Positions 49,165 through 58,188 of a DNA stretch of 64,000 nucleotides are shown one piece after another. Within the stretch, counting starts at the first letter, position 1; the number at the start of each line of letters is the position of its first letter. The stretch is from Tenggerimyces flavus (GTDB taxonomy: Bacteria > Actinomycetota > Actinomycetes > Propionibacteriales > Actinopolymorphaceae). The notes beneath the pieces were generated by a model. That model did no database searches, was not told where the DNA came from, and saw nothing but the letters and a program-made list of their open reading frames with translations. Location of the stretch: contig NZ_JAFBCM010000001.1 in assembly GCF_016907715.1 (NCBI RefSeq), forward strand, positions 1 through 64,000, in the 5' to 3' direction. Made by a program: the position numbers and the translations under genes.

Positions 49165-51867
49165 GTGTTGCGCGGTCGCGAGAACGAACAGGCAGCGATC
49201 GACGCGTTACTCGACGGAGCGCGCGCGGGTACGAGTGGCGCGTTGGTCCTTCGTGGCGAGCCGGGCATCGGCAAGACCGCCCTGCTGCGGTACGCCGCCG
49301 ACCGGGCCGATGGCCTGCGGGTGTTGCGCGGGAGCGGTACGGAGTTCGAGTCGGAGCTGCCTTTCGCCGGCCTGCACCTGTTGCTGCGGCCGGCGCTGGA
49401 CCGGCTCGACGCGCTCCCCGCCCGGCAGCGCGAGGCGTTGACGAGCGCGTTCGGCCTCGGCGAGGTCGGCGCCGTCGACCGGTTCATGATCGGCGCGGGC
49501 GTGCTGTCGCTGTTGGCCGAGCTGGCGGAGAACGAACCCGTCGTCTGCCTCGTCGACGACGCGCACTGGCTGGACCGGGCGTCGGCCGAGGCTTTGCGGT
49601 TCGCGGCGAGGCGGCTGGATCGCGAGGGCGTCGTGCTGCTGTTCGCGATCCGCGAGCACGCGACCACGTTCGCGAGCGGTGCTCTCGCGGAGCTTCGCCT
49701 CGCCGGCCTCGACACGGCTAGCGCCGGAGCACTGCTCGACGAACGGAACGCCGATCTCCCCGCCGAGGTCCGGCAACGGCTGATCGACGACACCCGCGGC
49801 AACCCGCTCGCGCTGCTCGAGCTGCCGGCCGTCCTCGCCAGCTCCGGCGCCCCGCCCGGCCCGATGCCGCTGACCAACCGCGTGCTCGATGCCTTCCACC
49901 AGCAGGTACGCAACCTGCCCGCCACCACCCAGACCTGGCTGCTGCTCGCCGCCGCCGACGACACCGGCGAGCTCGCCGTGCTCCGGCCGGCCGGGACAGC
50001 GCTCCAGGTCGAGATCACCGATCTCCAACCGGCCCAGGACAGCGGGATGCTCTCGCTCGAGAGCGGTGCTCTCGTCTTCCGCCACCCGCTGCTCCGCGCC
50101 GCCGCGTACCACGGAGCACCGCTCGCACCGAGGATCGCCGCTCACCAGGCCCTCGCCACCGCCTACCGGGATCGCGGCGACGTCGACCGCGAGGCCTGGC
50201 AGCTCGCGTTCGTCGCGACCGGTCCGGACGAACGGGTCGCCGCCGGGCTCGAACACGCCGCCGACCGCGCGCTCAGGCGCAGCGGGTACGTGGCCGCCGC
50301 GACGGCGTACGAACGGTCCGCCCAGCTCAGCGAGTCCACCGAGCAGGCCGTGCGCCGGCTCGCGCTCGCCTGCGAGGCCGGCGCGAACGGCGGCCAGCTC
50401 GACTGGGCCCGAGCGCGAGCCGAACGCGCGAGCCGCGACGCCACCGAATCGGAGCTGACCGCCCGGCTCGTCGAGGTCCAGGCGAGCGCCGACTTCGCCC
50501 AGGGGGAGCTCGGCCGGGCGCACACGCTTCTGACCACAGGCGCCCGCGCGATCGCCGCCGAGGACACCGATCGCGCGTTCTGGATGCTGATGCGCGCCCT
50601 GCACTGTGCCTGGGCGACCCCGACCGACGAACGGCTGCTCGCGGACTCACTCGACGCGTTCGACACCCTTCAGCTCCCCGCCGACGACCCACGGCTCGCG
50701 CTGGTCTGGCTGGCCCGGTGGGGCATGGCCGTGCCGCTGGGTCGCGACGTCGACGGCTACCCGCCGCTGGAGGACGTGGTCGCCCGCGCGACCGCCGCGG
50801 CGAAGGGTCCGACCGGGCGCATCGAGGTGACGAGCCGGGCGTTCATCTGCGGCCTCGACGACGAGGGGATCGAGGCCGCCATGGCGCTGGTCGCCGAGGC
50901 GCGGAACACCGGCGTGATCTACGCGCTACCGGCCGGGCTCGGCTACCTCGCGCTGCTGCACGCGGTGCTGGGCAACCGGCGCGAGGCGCGCATCGCCGCC
51001 ACCGAGGGGATCGCGATCGCGCGCGACACCGGGCAGCCGCTGTGGGTGAGCTACGCGTCCGGCGCGCTGGCGTACGTCGCAGCGATGCAGGGCGACGAGG
51101 TCGCCTGCCAGCGGCACACCGAGGAGGCCGGGCTGCGACTGTCGTTGGGCGTGACGGCCGCGGGCGCGACCTGGGCGCAGTTCGCGCAGGCGTTGCTCGA
51201 CCTCGGACTCGGACGGATCCAGGGCGCGTTCGATCGCTTGCAGGCTTTGGCATCCGGGCCGACGCGACACCAGAACGCCAACCTGCGCGCCGTTCCCGAC
51301 CTGGTGGAGGCCGCGACGCGGCTCGGCCGGGTCGAGGAGGTGACGGCGTCGCTCGAGCTGTACGGCCGGTACGCGAAGGCCATGCGCCGGCCGTGGATCG
51401 AGGCCCTGTACGCGCGCTGTCTGGCGCTGACCGAGCAGGACGCCGAGCCACACTTCCAACGTGCGTTGACGTTGCACGACGACAAGTCGCGGTTGTTCGA
51501 ACGAGCGCGGACCGAGCTGCTGTACGGCGAATGGTTGCGCCGCGCGCGCCGGCGGACCGACGCCCGCGAGCAGCTGACGTCGGCGTTGCAGGCGTTCGAG
51601 GAGCTCAGCGCCGGGCCCTGGGCGGCGCGGGCGCGCAGCGAGCTGAGCGCGGCGGGTGCGGCGGTCACGCGGACGGCGGCGTCCGACGTACTCGCGGCGT
51701 TGACGCCACAGGAGCTGCAGATCAGCCAGCTCGCCGCGCAAGGGATGTCGAACAACGACATCGCCGCGCAGCTGTTCCTCAGCTCGCGAACGGTCGCGTA
51801 CCACCTGTACAAGGCGTACCCGAAGCTCGGCATCAGCTCGCGGTCGGAGCTCGCGGCCCTACTGTGA
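49165..51867 (+). CDS. Large ATP-binding LuxR-family regulator (LAL type)
   Basis: 900 residues. N-terminal AAA/STAND ATPase: LRGRENEQAAIDALLDGA, Walker A GEPGIGKTA (about 30-38), Walker B VVCLVDDAHWLD. A long TPR-like middle follows, and a C-terminal LuxR helix-turn-helix (LTPQELQISQLAAQGMSNNDIAAQLFLSSRTVAYHLYKAYPKL). GTG 49165 lies six bases after TAGGGT. Codon 15 is TTA (49207-49209), the codon read by the bldA tRNA in streptomycetes, suggesting developmental control. It might regulate the divergent SDR-fold gene. Confidence 0.92.
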   Translation: MLRGRENEQAAIDALLDGARAGTSGALVLRGEPGIGKTALLRYAADRADGLRVLRGSGTEFESELPFAGLHLLLRPALDRLDALPARQREALTSAFGLGEVGAVDRFMIGAGVLSLLAELAENEPVVCLVDDAHWLDRASAEALRFAARRLDREGVVLLFAIREHATTFASGALAELRLAGLDTASAGALLDERNADLPAEVRQRLIDDTRGNPLALLELPAVLASSGAPPGPMPLTNRVLDAFHQQVRNLPATTQTWLLLAAADDTGELAVLRPAGTALQVEITDLQPAQDSGMLSLESGALVFRHPLLRAAAYHGAPLAPRIAAHQALATAYRDRGDVDREAWQLAFVATGPDERVAAGLEHAADRALRRSGYVAAATAYERSAQLSESTEQAVRRLALACEAGANGGQLDWARARAERASRDATESELTARLVEVQASADFAQGELGRAHTLLTTGARAIAAEDTDRAFWMLMRALHCAWATPTDERLLADSLDAFDTLQLPADDPRLALVWLARWGMAVPLGRDVDGYPPLEDVVARATAAAKGPTGRIEVTSRAFICGLDDEGIEAAMALVAEARNTGVIYALPAGLGYLALLHAVLGNRREARIAATEGIAIARDTGQPLWVSYASGALAYVAAMQGDEVACQRHTEEAGLRLSLGVTAAGATWAQFAQALLDLGLGRIQGAFDRLQALASGPTRHQNANLRAVPDLVEAATRLGRVEEVTASLELYGRYAKAMRRPWIEALYARCLALTEQDAEPHFQRALTLHDDKSRLFERARTELLYGEWLRRARRRTDAREQLTSALQAFEELSAGPWAARARSELSAAGAAVTRTAASDVLAALTPQELQISQLAAQGMSNNDIAAQLFLSSRTVAYHLYKAYPKLGISSRSELAALL

Positions 51868-53073
51868 CGCGCGGCCCTCGAGGTAGCGCTGCTCCGGTGC
51901 TGAGAGTGTTGCCTTGGCAGCAAGGCGATAGTGCACCCGCGCGGCCTCGTGGTCGCCGGCGAGGTCGAGCAGATGCGCGCGGACGGCCTCCACGCGATGG
52001 TGCCCGGCGAGCGCGGGCTCGTTCTCCACATCGGCGAGTTTCTCCAACCCCGCAAGGGGTCCTTGCACCATCGCGAGCGCGACGATGCGGTTGAGCGTGA
52101 CCATCGGACCGGGCGCGAGCAGGTCGAGGATGTCGTACAGCCCGAGGATCTGCTCCCAGTCGGTGTCGTCGTACGTCGCCGCTTCGTCATGTACGGCGGC
52201 GATCGCGGCCTGCAGCTGGTACGGGCCGGGCATCGCGGTCGGCAGCGTCGCCTCGATCAGCGCGATGCCCTCGGCGATCGCCGCGCGGTCCCACAACGCG
52301 CGGTCCTGCTCGGCGAGCGCGACCAGATCGCCTTCTGGCGTGGTGCGTGCGGGCCGCCGCGCATCGGTGAGCAGCAGCAACGCGAGCAGACCGACGACCT
52401 CGCCCTCGTCGGGCAGCTGAGCCCACAGCTGGCGGGCCAGCCGGATCGCCTCACCGCTCAGCTCGACCCGGTTGAGCGCGGCGCCGGAGCTGGCGGTGTG
52501 GCCCTCGTTGAAGATCAGGTACAGAACGTGCAGCACCGACGCCAGCCGTTCGGGCAGCTCCGCGTTCGGCGGCAGCCGGAACTCCGCGCCGCTCGCCTTG
52601 ATCCGCGCCTTCGCGCGCGAGATCCGCTGGGCGATCGTCGCCTCGGGCACGAGATACGCGCGGGCGATCTCCGCCGTCGTCAGGCCACCCACCGCACGCA
52701 ACGTCAGCGCGACCTGCGAAGGGCTGGTGAGCTCGGGATGGCAACACAGCAAGAGCAAAAGCAGCGTGTCGTCAACGGACGACACGTTGGCCACCTCGGT
52801 GGGCGCGAGCGCCGCGACCGCCTCCTCGCGGCGCACCCGAGCGGCCTCACTCCGCCAGACCTCGATCCGGCGGCGCGAGGCCACGGTGATCAACCAGCCT
52901 TTGGGATTCGCGGGCACCCCTTCGGAAGGCCACTGCGTGGCGGCCGCGAGTAGCGCCTCCTGCACCGCGTCCTCGCAGGCGTCGAAGTCGCCATGGTGGC
53001 GGACGACCGCGGCGAGCACCTGCGGCGCGAGCTCGCGGAGCTGCCCCTCGACGTACCCACCCTCGATGGTCAC
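51859..53073 (-). CDS. ECF42-type RNA polymerase sigma factor (second copy)
   Basis: 404 residues, paralogous to the sigma factor at 37950-39200. Sigma-2 FDACEDAVQEALLAAATQWP with NPKGWLITVASRRRIEVWR; sigma-4 LRAVGGLTTAEIARAYLVPEATIAQRISRAKARI; then the long helical extension beginning LYLIFNEGHTASSG. GTG 53073 overlaps the DGPF gene stop. Ends in a 9-base convergent overlap with the LuxR regulator. Confidence 0.92.
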   Translation of the reverse strand: MTIEGGYVEGQLRELAPQVLAAVVRHHGDFDACEDAVQEALLAAATQWPSEGVPANPKGWLITVASRRRIEVWRSEAARVRREEAVAALAPTEVANVSSVDDTLLLLLLCCHPELTSPSQVALTLRAVGGLTTAEIARAYLVPEATIAQRISRAKARIKASGAEFRLPPNAELPERLASVLHVLYLIFNEGHTASSGAALNRVELSGEAIRLARQLWAQLPDEGEVVGLLALLLLTDARRPARTTPEGDLVALAEQDRALWDRAAIAEGIALIEATLPTAMPGPYQLQAAIAAVHDEAATYDDTDWEQILGLYDILDLLAPGPMVTLNRIVALAMVQGPLAGLEKLADVENEPALAGHHRVEAVRAHLLDLAGDHEAARVHYRLAAKATLSAPEQRYLEGRASQ

Positions 53074-53444
53074 AGCCCGATCGCGCTGAGATCCAGGATC
53101 GGGCGAACCTCGACCATGCCCCACTCCGCCTCGGGCAGCATCCCGGCGTACTCGATCGCGCGTTGCTCGCTCTCGCACTCGATCAGGTAGAACCCGGCGA
53201 GGAACTCCTTGACCTCCGCGTACGGCCCGTCGGTCGCCGACGTCGCGGTGACCTGACCGTCGCGTACGGAGACCCGCTTGCCCGCATCGGGCCCGGGCAG
53301 CGCCTCGGACACGATCAACGCGCCGGTCTCGTTGAGCTTCTGGATCAGCTCGTGATGCCCGCCCGCGGTCCGTTGGTCCTCCGGGATCGACATCCAGTAG
53401 TCCCGCAGCGCTTGGTTGGAGTAGAGCATGATCAGATACTTCAC
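53070..53444 (-). CDS. YCII/DGPF-domain protein (second ECF42 partner)
   Basis: 124 residues: KYLIMLYSNQALRDYW, DGPYAEVKEFLAGFYLIECES and VEVRPILDL define the YCII/DGPF fold. GTG 53444 lies seven bases after GACAAT. Coupled by GTGA overlap to its sigma factor, as in the first pair. No TGTCGA box was found upstream here, so control may differ. Confidence 0.9.
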   Translation of the reverse strand: MKYLIMLYSNQALRDYWMSIPEDQRTAGGHHELIQKLNETGALIVSEALPGPDAGKRVSVRDGQVTATSATDGPYAEVKEFLAGFYLIECESEQRAIEYAGMLPEAEWGMVEVRPILDLSAIGL

Positions 53445-53516
53445 GGGCCCGATTGTCTCACCGAACCAGATGTAGGCAGCTGGCTCGCCGACATGGGCAG
53501 GTGTTGCCGATGCTCG

Positions 53517-53643
53517 GGCCTTGGCTTGGGGCGCACTCTTGAACGTGTCGAGGGACCGCCGCGCCGGGGTCCGTGCCCTAAAACGATCCCGCCCCGGCGC
53601 GGCGCTTGGCCGGCCTTGGCTCCCACCCAAGCCAGGGCCGGCC
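53517..53643. repeat. Nested inverted repeats / terminator structures
   Basis: This intergenic stretch folds several ways. GGCCGGCCTTGGCT (53608-53621) pairs with AGCCAGGGCCGGCC (53630-53643), a strong hairpin just past the stop of the sialidase-like gene. CGCCGCGCCGGGG (53557-53569) pairs perfectly with 53592-53604 around a loop holding CCTAAAACG. An outer 14-base repeat (53517-53530 with 53626-53639, one mismatch) encloses both. At least one is probably the terminator of the leftward secreted-enzyme gene. Confidence 0.6.
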
Positions 53644-53646
53644 GGA

Positions 53647-55398
53647 CTACTTCGGGGTCACCTCGACGTTGCGGTACGACGCCGTGCCCGCGTGGTTGCG
53701 GAGTCCGGCCATCCCGGTGGGGAACGAGTCGTACGGATCGGTGAACGTGGCCGTCGTCGCCTCCCCACCCGCAGAAGGGCGCAGCGTCGCGGTCAGCCGA
53801 CTCCCGTCGACCCGCAACGACAGCCGATACCAGTCGCCGGATCGCACCCCGCCCCTGACCGGCACCGAGACGAACGGCACGTACGCGTACTCCTGCCGCG
53901 CGATCGTCAGCTGCTGCGAGGCGAGGTCGACGAACGCGTGGTACCCGTGGTGCGAGTCCGCGCCGTCGGACGGATCGCTCACGCGGGCGAGCACTCCGGC
54001 GTTCCCTGCCGCCGACGTGATCCGTACGTCCGCGCTGATCGTGTAGTTCGCCCAGCCCGTCGAACCGGTCAGCGCCTTCGGGCCGACCCCGCCGCCGCAG
54101 GACTCGACGTACGTCCCCGCGTCGACGGCCCAGCACCCGCCGTAGGTGTTCCAGCCGGCGTCCCCGTTCGTGGCGAACGCGTCGGTGAACGGGAGCACGC
54201 CGACGCTCGCCGTCCCGGTCGCCTCGCCGCACGGGCCGGACGCGCCGGTGCTCGTCGGGGCGCTGAGCCGGAGCACGCCCGGTGCGCCGTCGGGCATCAG
54301 CGCCGGGCTGTAGTTGGCGTTACAGCTGGGCGAGGCGTTCGAGATCCGCCACGGCGCCGGCGCCCAGTCCCGCCGGCCGGTGCCGTCGCCGGTGTTGAGA
54401 AGGACGGCGCGATAGTCCTCGCCGGTCAGGTCGTCGCCGACCGTGGAGAAGACGTGCTGGCCCGCGAGGACGAGCTGGCCGCGGCCCCCACCGGTCGGCA
54501 CCCAGGTGACGTACGGGCTGTGGCCGAGGTAGCGGCCGTCCGACGACTCGGGGCGAAGGCCGAGGTCGGTGGCGGGCGACCAGCGCGCACCGTCGTTCGA
54601 GAACTTCAGCCGCACCTCGCAGTGCGGCCGCCCGCAGACCTCGAACGCGAGCACGTACCGCCGCTTGTCGCCGAGCTTGACCACGGTCGGCATGCCCGGC
54701 CGATCGCCGGCCACGGCGCTCGCGACGTCGCGGACGACCGGGCCCCACGTCTCGCCCCCGTCGGTCGAGACGGTGTGCACGATCATCTGGCTGTGGTCGG
54801 GTGCGTCGCGCTCGTCGGCGAAGTACATGAGCAGCCGGCCACGGTCGTCGAGGGTGAGGAACGGTTCCCAGATCCCGCGCCCGAACGTCCCGCCCCGCTG
54901 CACCTCCCCGATCGGCGTCCAGGTGACGCCGTGGTCGGTGGAGCGCCAGGCGAAGAACTCGGTGTACGAGCCGTCCGCCGGGACCTTGTTGCCGACGAGC
55001 AGCAGCGTGCCGGCCGGGTAGCCGGCGATCGCGCGCGGGAACTCGAACAGGTACGGCTGCCACATCCGCGCGACCGGGTGGCCCGGCCCGGTCTCGTCGT
55101 CGCCGACGCGGGCGAGGGTCGACCAGGTCGCGCCGTCGTCTTTGCTGGAACGGATGACGAACTCCGACGCCCGGCCGTCCTCGAACCAGTGCTCGAACGT
55201 CCCCAGCAGCTGCCCGTTCTGCGCCCCGGCGTGCCGCAGCCGGATCATCCGCGCGTACGCGTTGGACTCCGCGGACGTCTCGGGTGTGTAGAAGAGGTTG
55301 CCGGGCGAGTCGGCCACGGCCACTCCTGGAGGTTCGACGGCCACCGTGAGGCTGGCCAGGGTCACGAGCGGAACGAGCAGGCGAAGGAGCCGTCGCAC
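53647..55398 (-). CDS. Secreted sialidase-superfamily (BNR-repeat) glycoside hydrolase
   Basis: 583 residues with a Sec signal (about 1-29, AVADS cleavage). A six-bladed propeller core carries Asp boxes (SSKDDGATWS, STDHGVTWT, STDGGETWG). The C-terminal 190 residues are a lectin-like jelly roll (WANYTISADVRITSAAGNAGVLARVSD). It could be a sialidase, a GH93-like exo-arabinanase or a related enzyme; the catalytic Arg triad was not assigned. GTG 55398 has GGGAGG upstream. Followed by a strong terminator-like hairpin. Confidence 0.82.
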   Translation of the reverse strand: MRRLLRLLVPLVTLASLTVAVEPPGVAVADSPGNLFYTPETSAESNAYARMIRLRHAGAQNGQLLGTFEHWFEDGRASEFVIRSSKDDGATWSTLARVGDDETGPGHPVARMWQPYLFEFPRAIAGYPAGTLLLVGNKVPADGSYTEFFAWRSTDHGVTWTPIGEVQRGGTFGRGIWEPFLTLDDRGRLLMYFADERDAPDHSQMIVHTVSTDGGETWGPVVRDVASAVAGDRPGMPTVVKLGDKRRYVLAFEVCGRPHCEVRLKFSNDGARWSPATDLGLRPESSDGRYLGHSPYVTWVPTGGGRGQLVLAGQHVFSTVGDDLTGEDYRAVLLNTGDGTGRRDWAPAPWRISNASPSCNANYSPALMPDGAPGVLRLSAPTSTGASGPCGEATGTASVGVLPFTDAFATNGDAGWNTYGGCWAVDAGTYVESCGGGVGPKALTGSTGWANYTISADVRITSAAGNAGVLARVSDPSDGADSHHGYHAFVDLASQQLTIARQEYAYVPFVSVPVRGGVRSGDWYRLSLRVDGSRLTATLRPSAGGEATTATFTDPYDSFPTGMAGLRNHAGTASYRNVEVTPK

Positions 55399-55431
55399 GA
55401 TGAACCTCCCACGGGTGGAGGACGCATTACA

Positions 55432-55447
55432 ACGTGGCTTACCACGT
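55432..55447. promoter_or_regulatory. Inverted repeat ACGTGG-N4-CCACGT ahead of the sialidase-like gene
   Basis: A perfect 6-base inverted repeat lies 34 bases upstream of GTG 55398, next to a minus-strand TGTAAT that could be the -10 box. Position and symmetry fit a sugar-responsive repressor site, but the binding protein is unknown. Confidence 0.35.
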
Positions 55448-55504
55448 CGTAACGGCCGCGCGACACCCCGCCGACCGCAATCGGCTAGGAGGGTGTGGAC
55501 CCGC

Positions 55505-56320
55505 TCAGACCGTGAGGAAGAAGCCGCGGATGCCGCCGCCGGCCCAGGTGGGCCAGATGTGGGCGCCGCTGTGTTGGCACCAGTACACCCGGCGGGTCAC
55601 GCCCGGCCAGCGGACGCACGGCGCCGGTTTGGTCGCGATCGGGTCGGTGCCCTGATACTCGCTCATGTGCAGCCAGTACTCCAGGCTCCACCGCCCGGCC
55701 TCGATCTTCACCACTTGGTCCGCCGAGCCGTGCACGATCATCGCCGCGATGCCCTGCCGGCACGAGGACGTCTGCGGCCCACCGCCGGCCACCGGCGCGA
55801 TCGCGCGGAACATGCCCGGCCGGTAGCAGGCGAGCGAGTTCACCATGAACCCGCCGTTGCTCTTGCCCGCCGCGAAGAACCGGGCCGGGTCCACGCAGTG
55901 CTTCGCCTTGAGCTCGGCGACCAGCGCGTCGAAGTACGGGAAGTCGACGCCCGCCGGGTCGACGTTCCAGCCCACGCCACCGGCCTCGGGCCAGTACGGC
56001 GCCTGCGGGTAGACGTAGAGCGCGGGATAGCTGTTCGTCAAGCCCATATAGCGATTCGCGTTCTGCGCAGTGTCGCTGCCGCCGTGCAGCCCCATGATCA
56101 CCGGCACCGGCGTGGACGGCTTGACGCTCGCGGGGATCGCGATCAGGTACGTGCGTTTGACGCCGTTCACCGTGATGCTCCGGTTGAACGTGCCGGGCGT
56201 CACCGCCTTGCCGCAGCCAGCCGATCCGGCCGCGTTCGCTACGGGTGCCGCGACGAGGGCGGCGAGGAGGACACCGAGGACAACTACGACGGACGCAACG
56301 GACCGGGTCGTTTGAGGCAC
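55505..56320 (-). CDS. Secreted esterase, PHB-depolymerase/feruloyl-esterase type
   Basis: 271 residues. Sec signal (VVVLGVLLAALVAAPVANA) then an alpha/beta-hydrolase of the CE1/LpqC kind: TYLIAIPASVKP, MGLHGG oxyanion region, nucleophile elbow AAGKSNGGFM (Ser about 155), HGSADQVVKIEAG with the acid Asp, and HIWP with the catalytic His. Probably cleaves ester side chains of plant polysaccharides. GTG 56320 lies five bases after CATACT. Fits beside the secreted glycosidase. Confidence 0.87.
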   Translation of the reverse strand: MPQTTRSVASVVVVLGVLLAALVAAPVANAAGSAGCGKAVTPGTFNRSITVNGVKRTYLIAIPASVKPSTPVPVIMGLHGGSDTAQNANRYMGLTNSYPALYVYPQAPYWPEAGGVGWNVDPAGVDFPYFDALVAELKAKHCVDPARFFAAGKSNGGFMVNSLACYRPGMFRAIAPVAGGGPQTSSCRQGIAAMIVHGSADQVVKIEAGRWSLEYWLHMSEYQGTDPIATKPAPCVRWPGVTRRVYWCQHSGAHIWPTWAGGGIRGFFLTV

Positions 56321-56350
56321 GCCGCAGTATGAACCCCGAACGCTGCCGAG

Positions 56351-58075
56351 TCAGGACATCCCGTCCTGAACCGGCCAGTTCCGTACCCGATGCGTCCCGT
56401 CCGGCAGCCGACCGGTCCGGCCCTGCTTGTGCAGCAGCTCGAGCAACGGGAGCGCGACGCGTCGGGTGGTGCCGAGCGCCTCGCGCGCCTGGCTGAGCGT
56501 GAACGGTTGCGGCAGCTCGCCGAGCATCTCGAGCGCGCGGTCGAGCGCGGTGGGCAGCAGCACGACGGTGTCGGCGAGCCGCACCAGCCGGCCGGCGCGG
56601 GCGGCGACCGCCAGCTCCCGTGGCCCGAGCGCGAGCTCGGCCAGCCGATCGGCGGTCGGCGCCGCGAACGGGTCCGCGACGAGCTCGCGCTCGACGATGC
56701 GGACGAGCACGTCGAGTTCGCGCGGGAGACCCTTCGCCTCGGTCAGGCCGGCCTCGTCGATGAGTTCGGGCACGACCTCGGCGGGAACGTCGAGCTGCTG
56801 ACGCAGCACCTCGATCGGGATCCCGCCGGCGAGCGGGTTTTCGCCTTGCCAGCTTGCGAATTCCGTTCTTGCCCGGTCCAAGAGTCGCGACCACGCCTCG
56901 GAATCGACGAGCCAGTCACCGGCGAGCTGCCGGCCGGTGGGTTCGAGGCCCATGGCGCGCAGCTCGGCGGCGCGCACGAAGGTCCGGTCGCGCAGCTGCG
57001 ACGCCGCGGCGTCGAACTCGGCCAGCGCGGCGGCCCGTTCGATGGCGGCACCGCGTCGCCGCAGCGCCGGTGGGTGAACGTCGAGCACCTCGAGCCCCGC
57101 GGCGATGAGATGCCGGCCGGGATCGCGGAGCAGCGCCCGGTCACCGACCCGCAGCGGCAACGGCTTGGCGAGCTGAAGCCGCGCGGTGGTCGCGTCGAGT
57201 GGTCGTACCCGCGCCGGCACGGCCGCGGAGCCGAGGTGGAGGACGAGCTCGCGCGGGAGGTCTTCGAACGTCCGCAGCCGAACGTCGATCGTGTCCGTGG
57301 TCCACCAGGAGTCCGGGGTGAGGAGCGCGTCACCACGGCCGACCGCCGAACGTTCGAGGCCGCGGAGGTTGACCGCCACGCGCGCGACGGCCGTCGCCAC
57401 GTCGACCTCGCTCTCGAGCGACTGCAGCCCGCGCACCATCACGCGCTCGCCGTGCAGCTCGAGCTCGTCGCCGACCCGCAACGTTCCCGCGGCGAGCGTG
57501 CCGGTGACCACGGTGCCGACGCCCCGTACCGAGAACGACCGGTCGACCCACAGCCGCACGTCGGCAGCAGCATCGGGAACGGGCAGCCGGAGCGAAGCGA
57601 GCGCAGCCCGAACGTCGGAGATCCCCGCGCCGGTCTTCGCGCTCACCGCGACCGAGGGAATGTCGGCCAGAGACGTCCCAGCGAGGTGCCGTCTCGCCTG
57701 CTCCAGTGCGGAGTCCGGCTCCGCGAGGTCGCACCGGGAGATCACCAACAGCCCGTGGCCGACCGCCAGCGCGTCCAGCGCCGCGAGGTGCTCAGCGGAC
57801 TGCGGCATCCAGCCCTCGTCGGCCGCGACGACGAACACGCAGGCCGGGACGGGCCCGACGCCGGCGAGCATGTTCGGGACGAACCGTTCGTGCCCCGGAA
57901 CGTCGACGAACGCGAGCTGCTTGCCCGTCGACAGCGTGGTCCAGGCGAACCCGAGGTCGATGGTGAGCCCGCGCCGCCGTTCCTCCGCCCACCGGTCCGG
58001 CTCCATCCCGGTGAGCGCCCGGACCAGCGTGGACTTGCCGTGGTCGACGTGCCCGGCGGTGGCTACGACCTGCAT
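56351..58075 (-). CDS. selB: Selenocysteine-specific elongation factor SelB
   Basis: 574 residues. EF-Tu-like G domain: GHVDHGKSTL (G1), RRRGLTIDLGFAW (G2), DVPGHERFVPNML (G3), SRCDL for the N/TKxD box and SAKTG. Then barrel domains and C-terminal winged helices (FTLSQAREALGTTRRVALPLLELLHKQGRTGRLPDG) that bind the SECIS hairpin. It delivers Sec-tRNA to UGA codons. tRNA-Sec lies 18 bases upstream on the same strand. selA and selD are not in the window. Confidence 0.96.
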   Translation of the reverse strand: MQVVATAGHVDHGKSTLVRALTGMEPDRWAEERRRGLTIDLGFAWTTLSTGKQLAFVDVPGHERFVPNMLAGVGPVPACVFVVAADEGWMPQSAEHLAALDALAVGHGLLVISRCDLAEPDSALEQARRHLAGTSLADIPSVAVSAKTGAGISDVRAALASLRLPVPDAAADVRLWVDRSFSVRGVGTVVTGTLAAGTLRVGDELELHGERVMVRGLQSLESEVDVATAVARVAVNLRGLERSAVGRGDALLTPDSWWTTDTIDVRLRTFEDLPRELVLHLGSAAVPARVRPLDATTARLQLAKPLPLRVGDRALLRDPGRHLIAAGLEVLDVHPPALRRRGAAIERAAALAEFDAAASQLRDRTFVRAAELRAMGLEPTGRQLAGDWLVDSEAWSRLLDRARTEFASWQGENPLAGGIPIEVLRQQLDVPAEVVPELIDEAGLTEAKGLPRELDVLVRIVERELVADPFAAPTADRLAELALGPRELAVAARAGRLVRLADTVVLLPTALDRALEMLGELPQPFTLSQAREALGTTRRVALPLLELLHKQGRTGRLPDGTHRVRNWPVQDGMS

Positions 58076-58093
58076 GGCGCTCGCCTCGAGAGG

Positions 58094-58188
58094 TGGCGGA
58101 GGCGGACGGGAATCGAACCCGCCAGCGACAGCTGCTGCCGCTCACCGGTGTTGAAGACCGGGCCGGCCACCAGACCGGAGACGCCTCC
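58094..58188 (-). tRNA. selC: tRNA-Sec (anticodon TCA)
   Basis: 95 bases including encoded CCA. The acceptor GGAGGCG pairs with CGCCTCC, the anticodon loop CTTCAAC holds TCA between CCGGT/ACCGG stems, there is a long variable arm (GCGGCAGCAGCTGTCGC), and the T-arm is GGCGGGTTCGATTCCCGTC. The extended arm and TCA anticodon identify selenocysteine tRNA. Just upstream of selB. The 5' 47 bases overlap the end of a membrane-protein reading frame. Confidence 0.95.
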
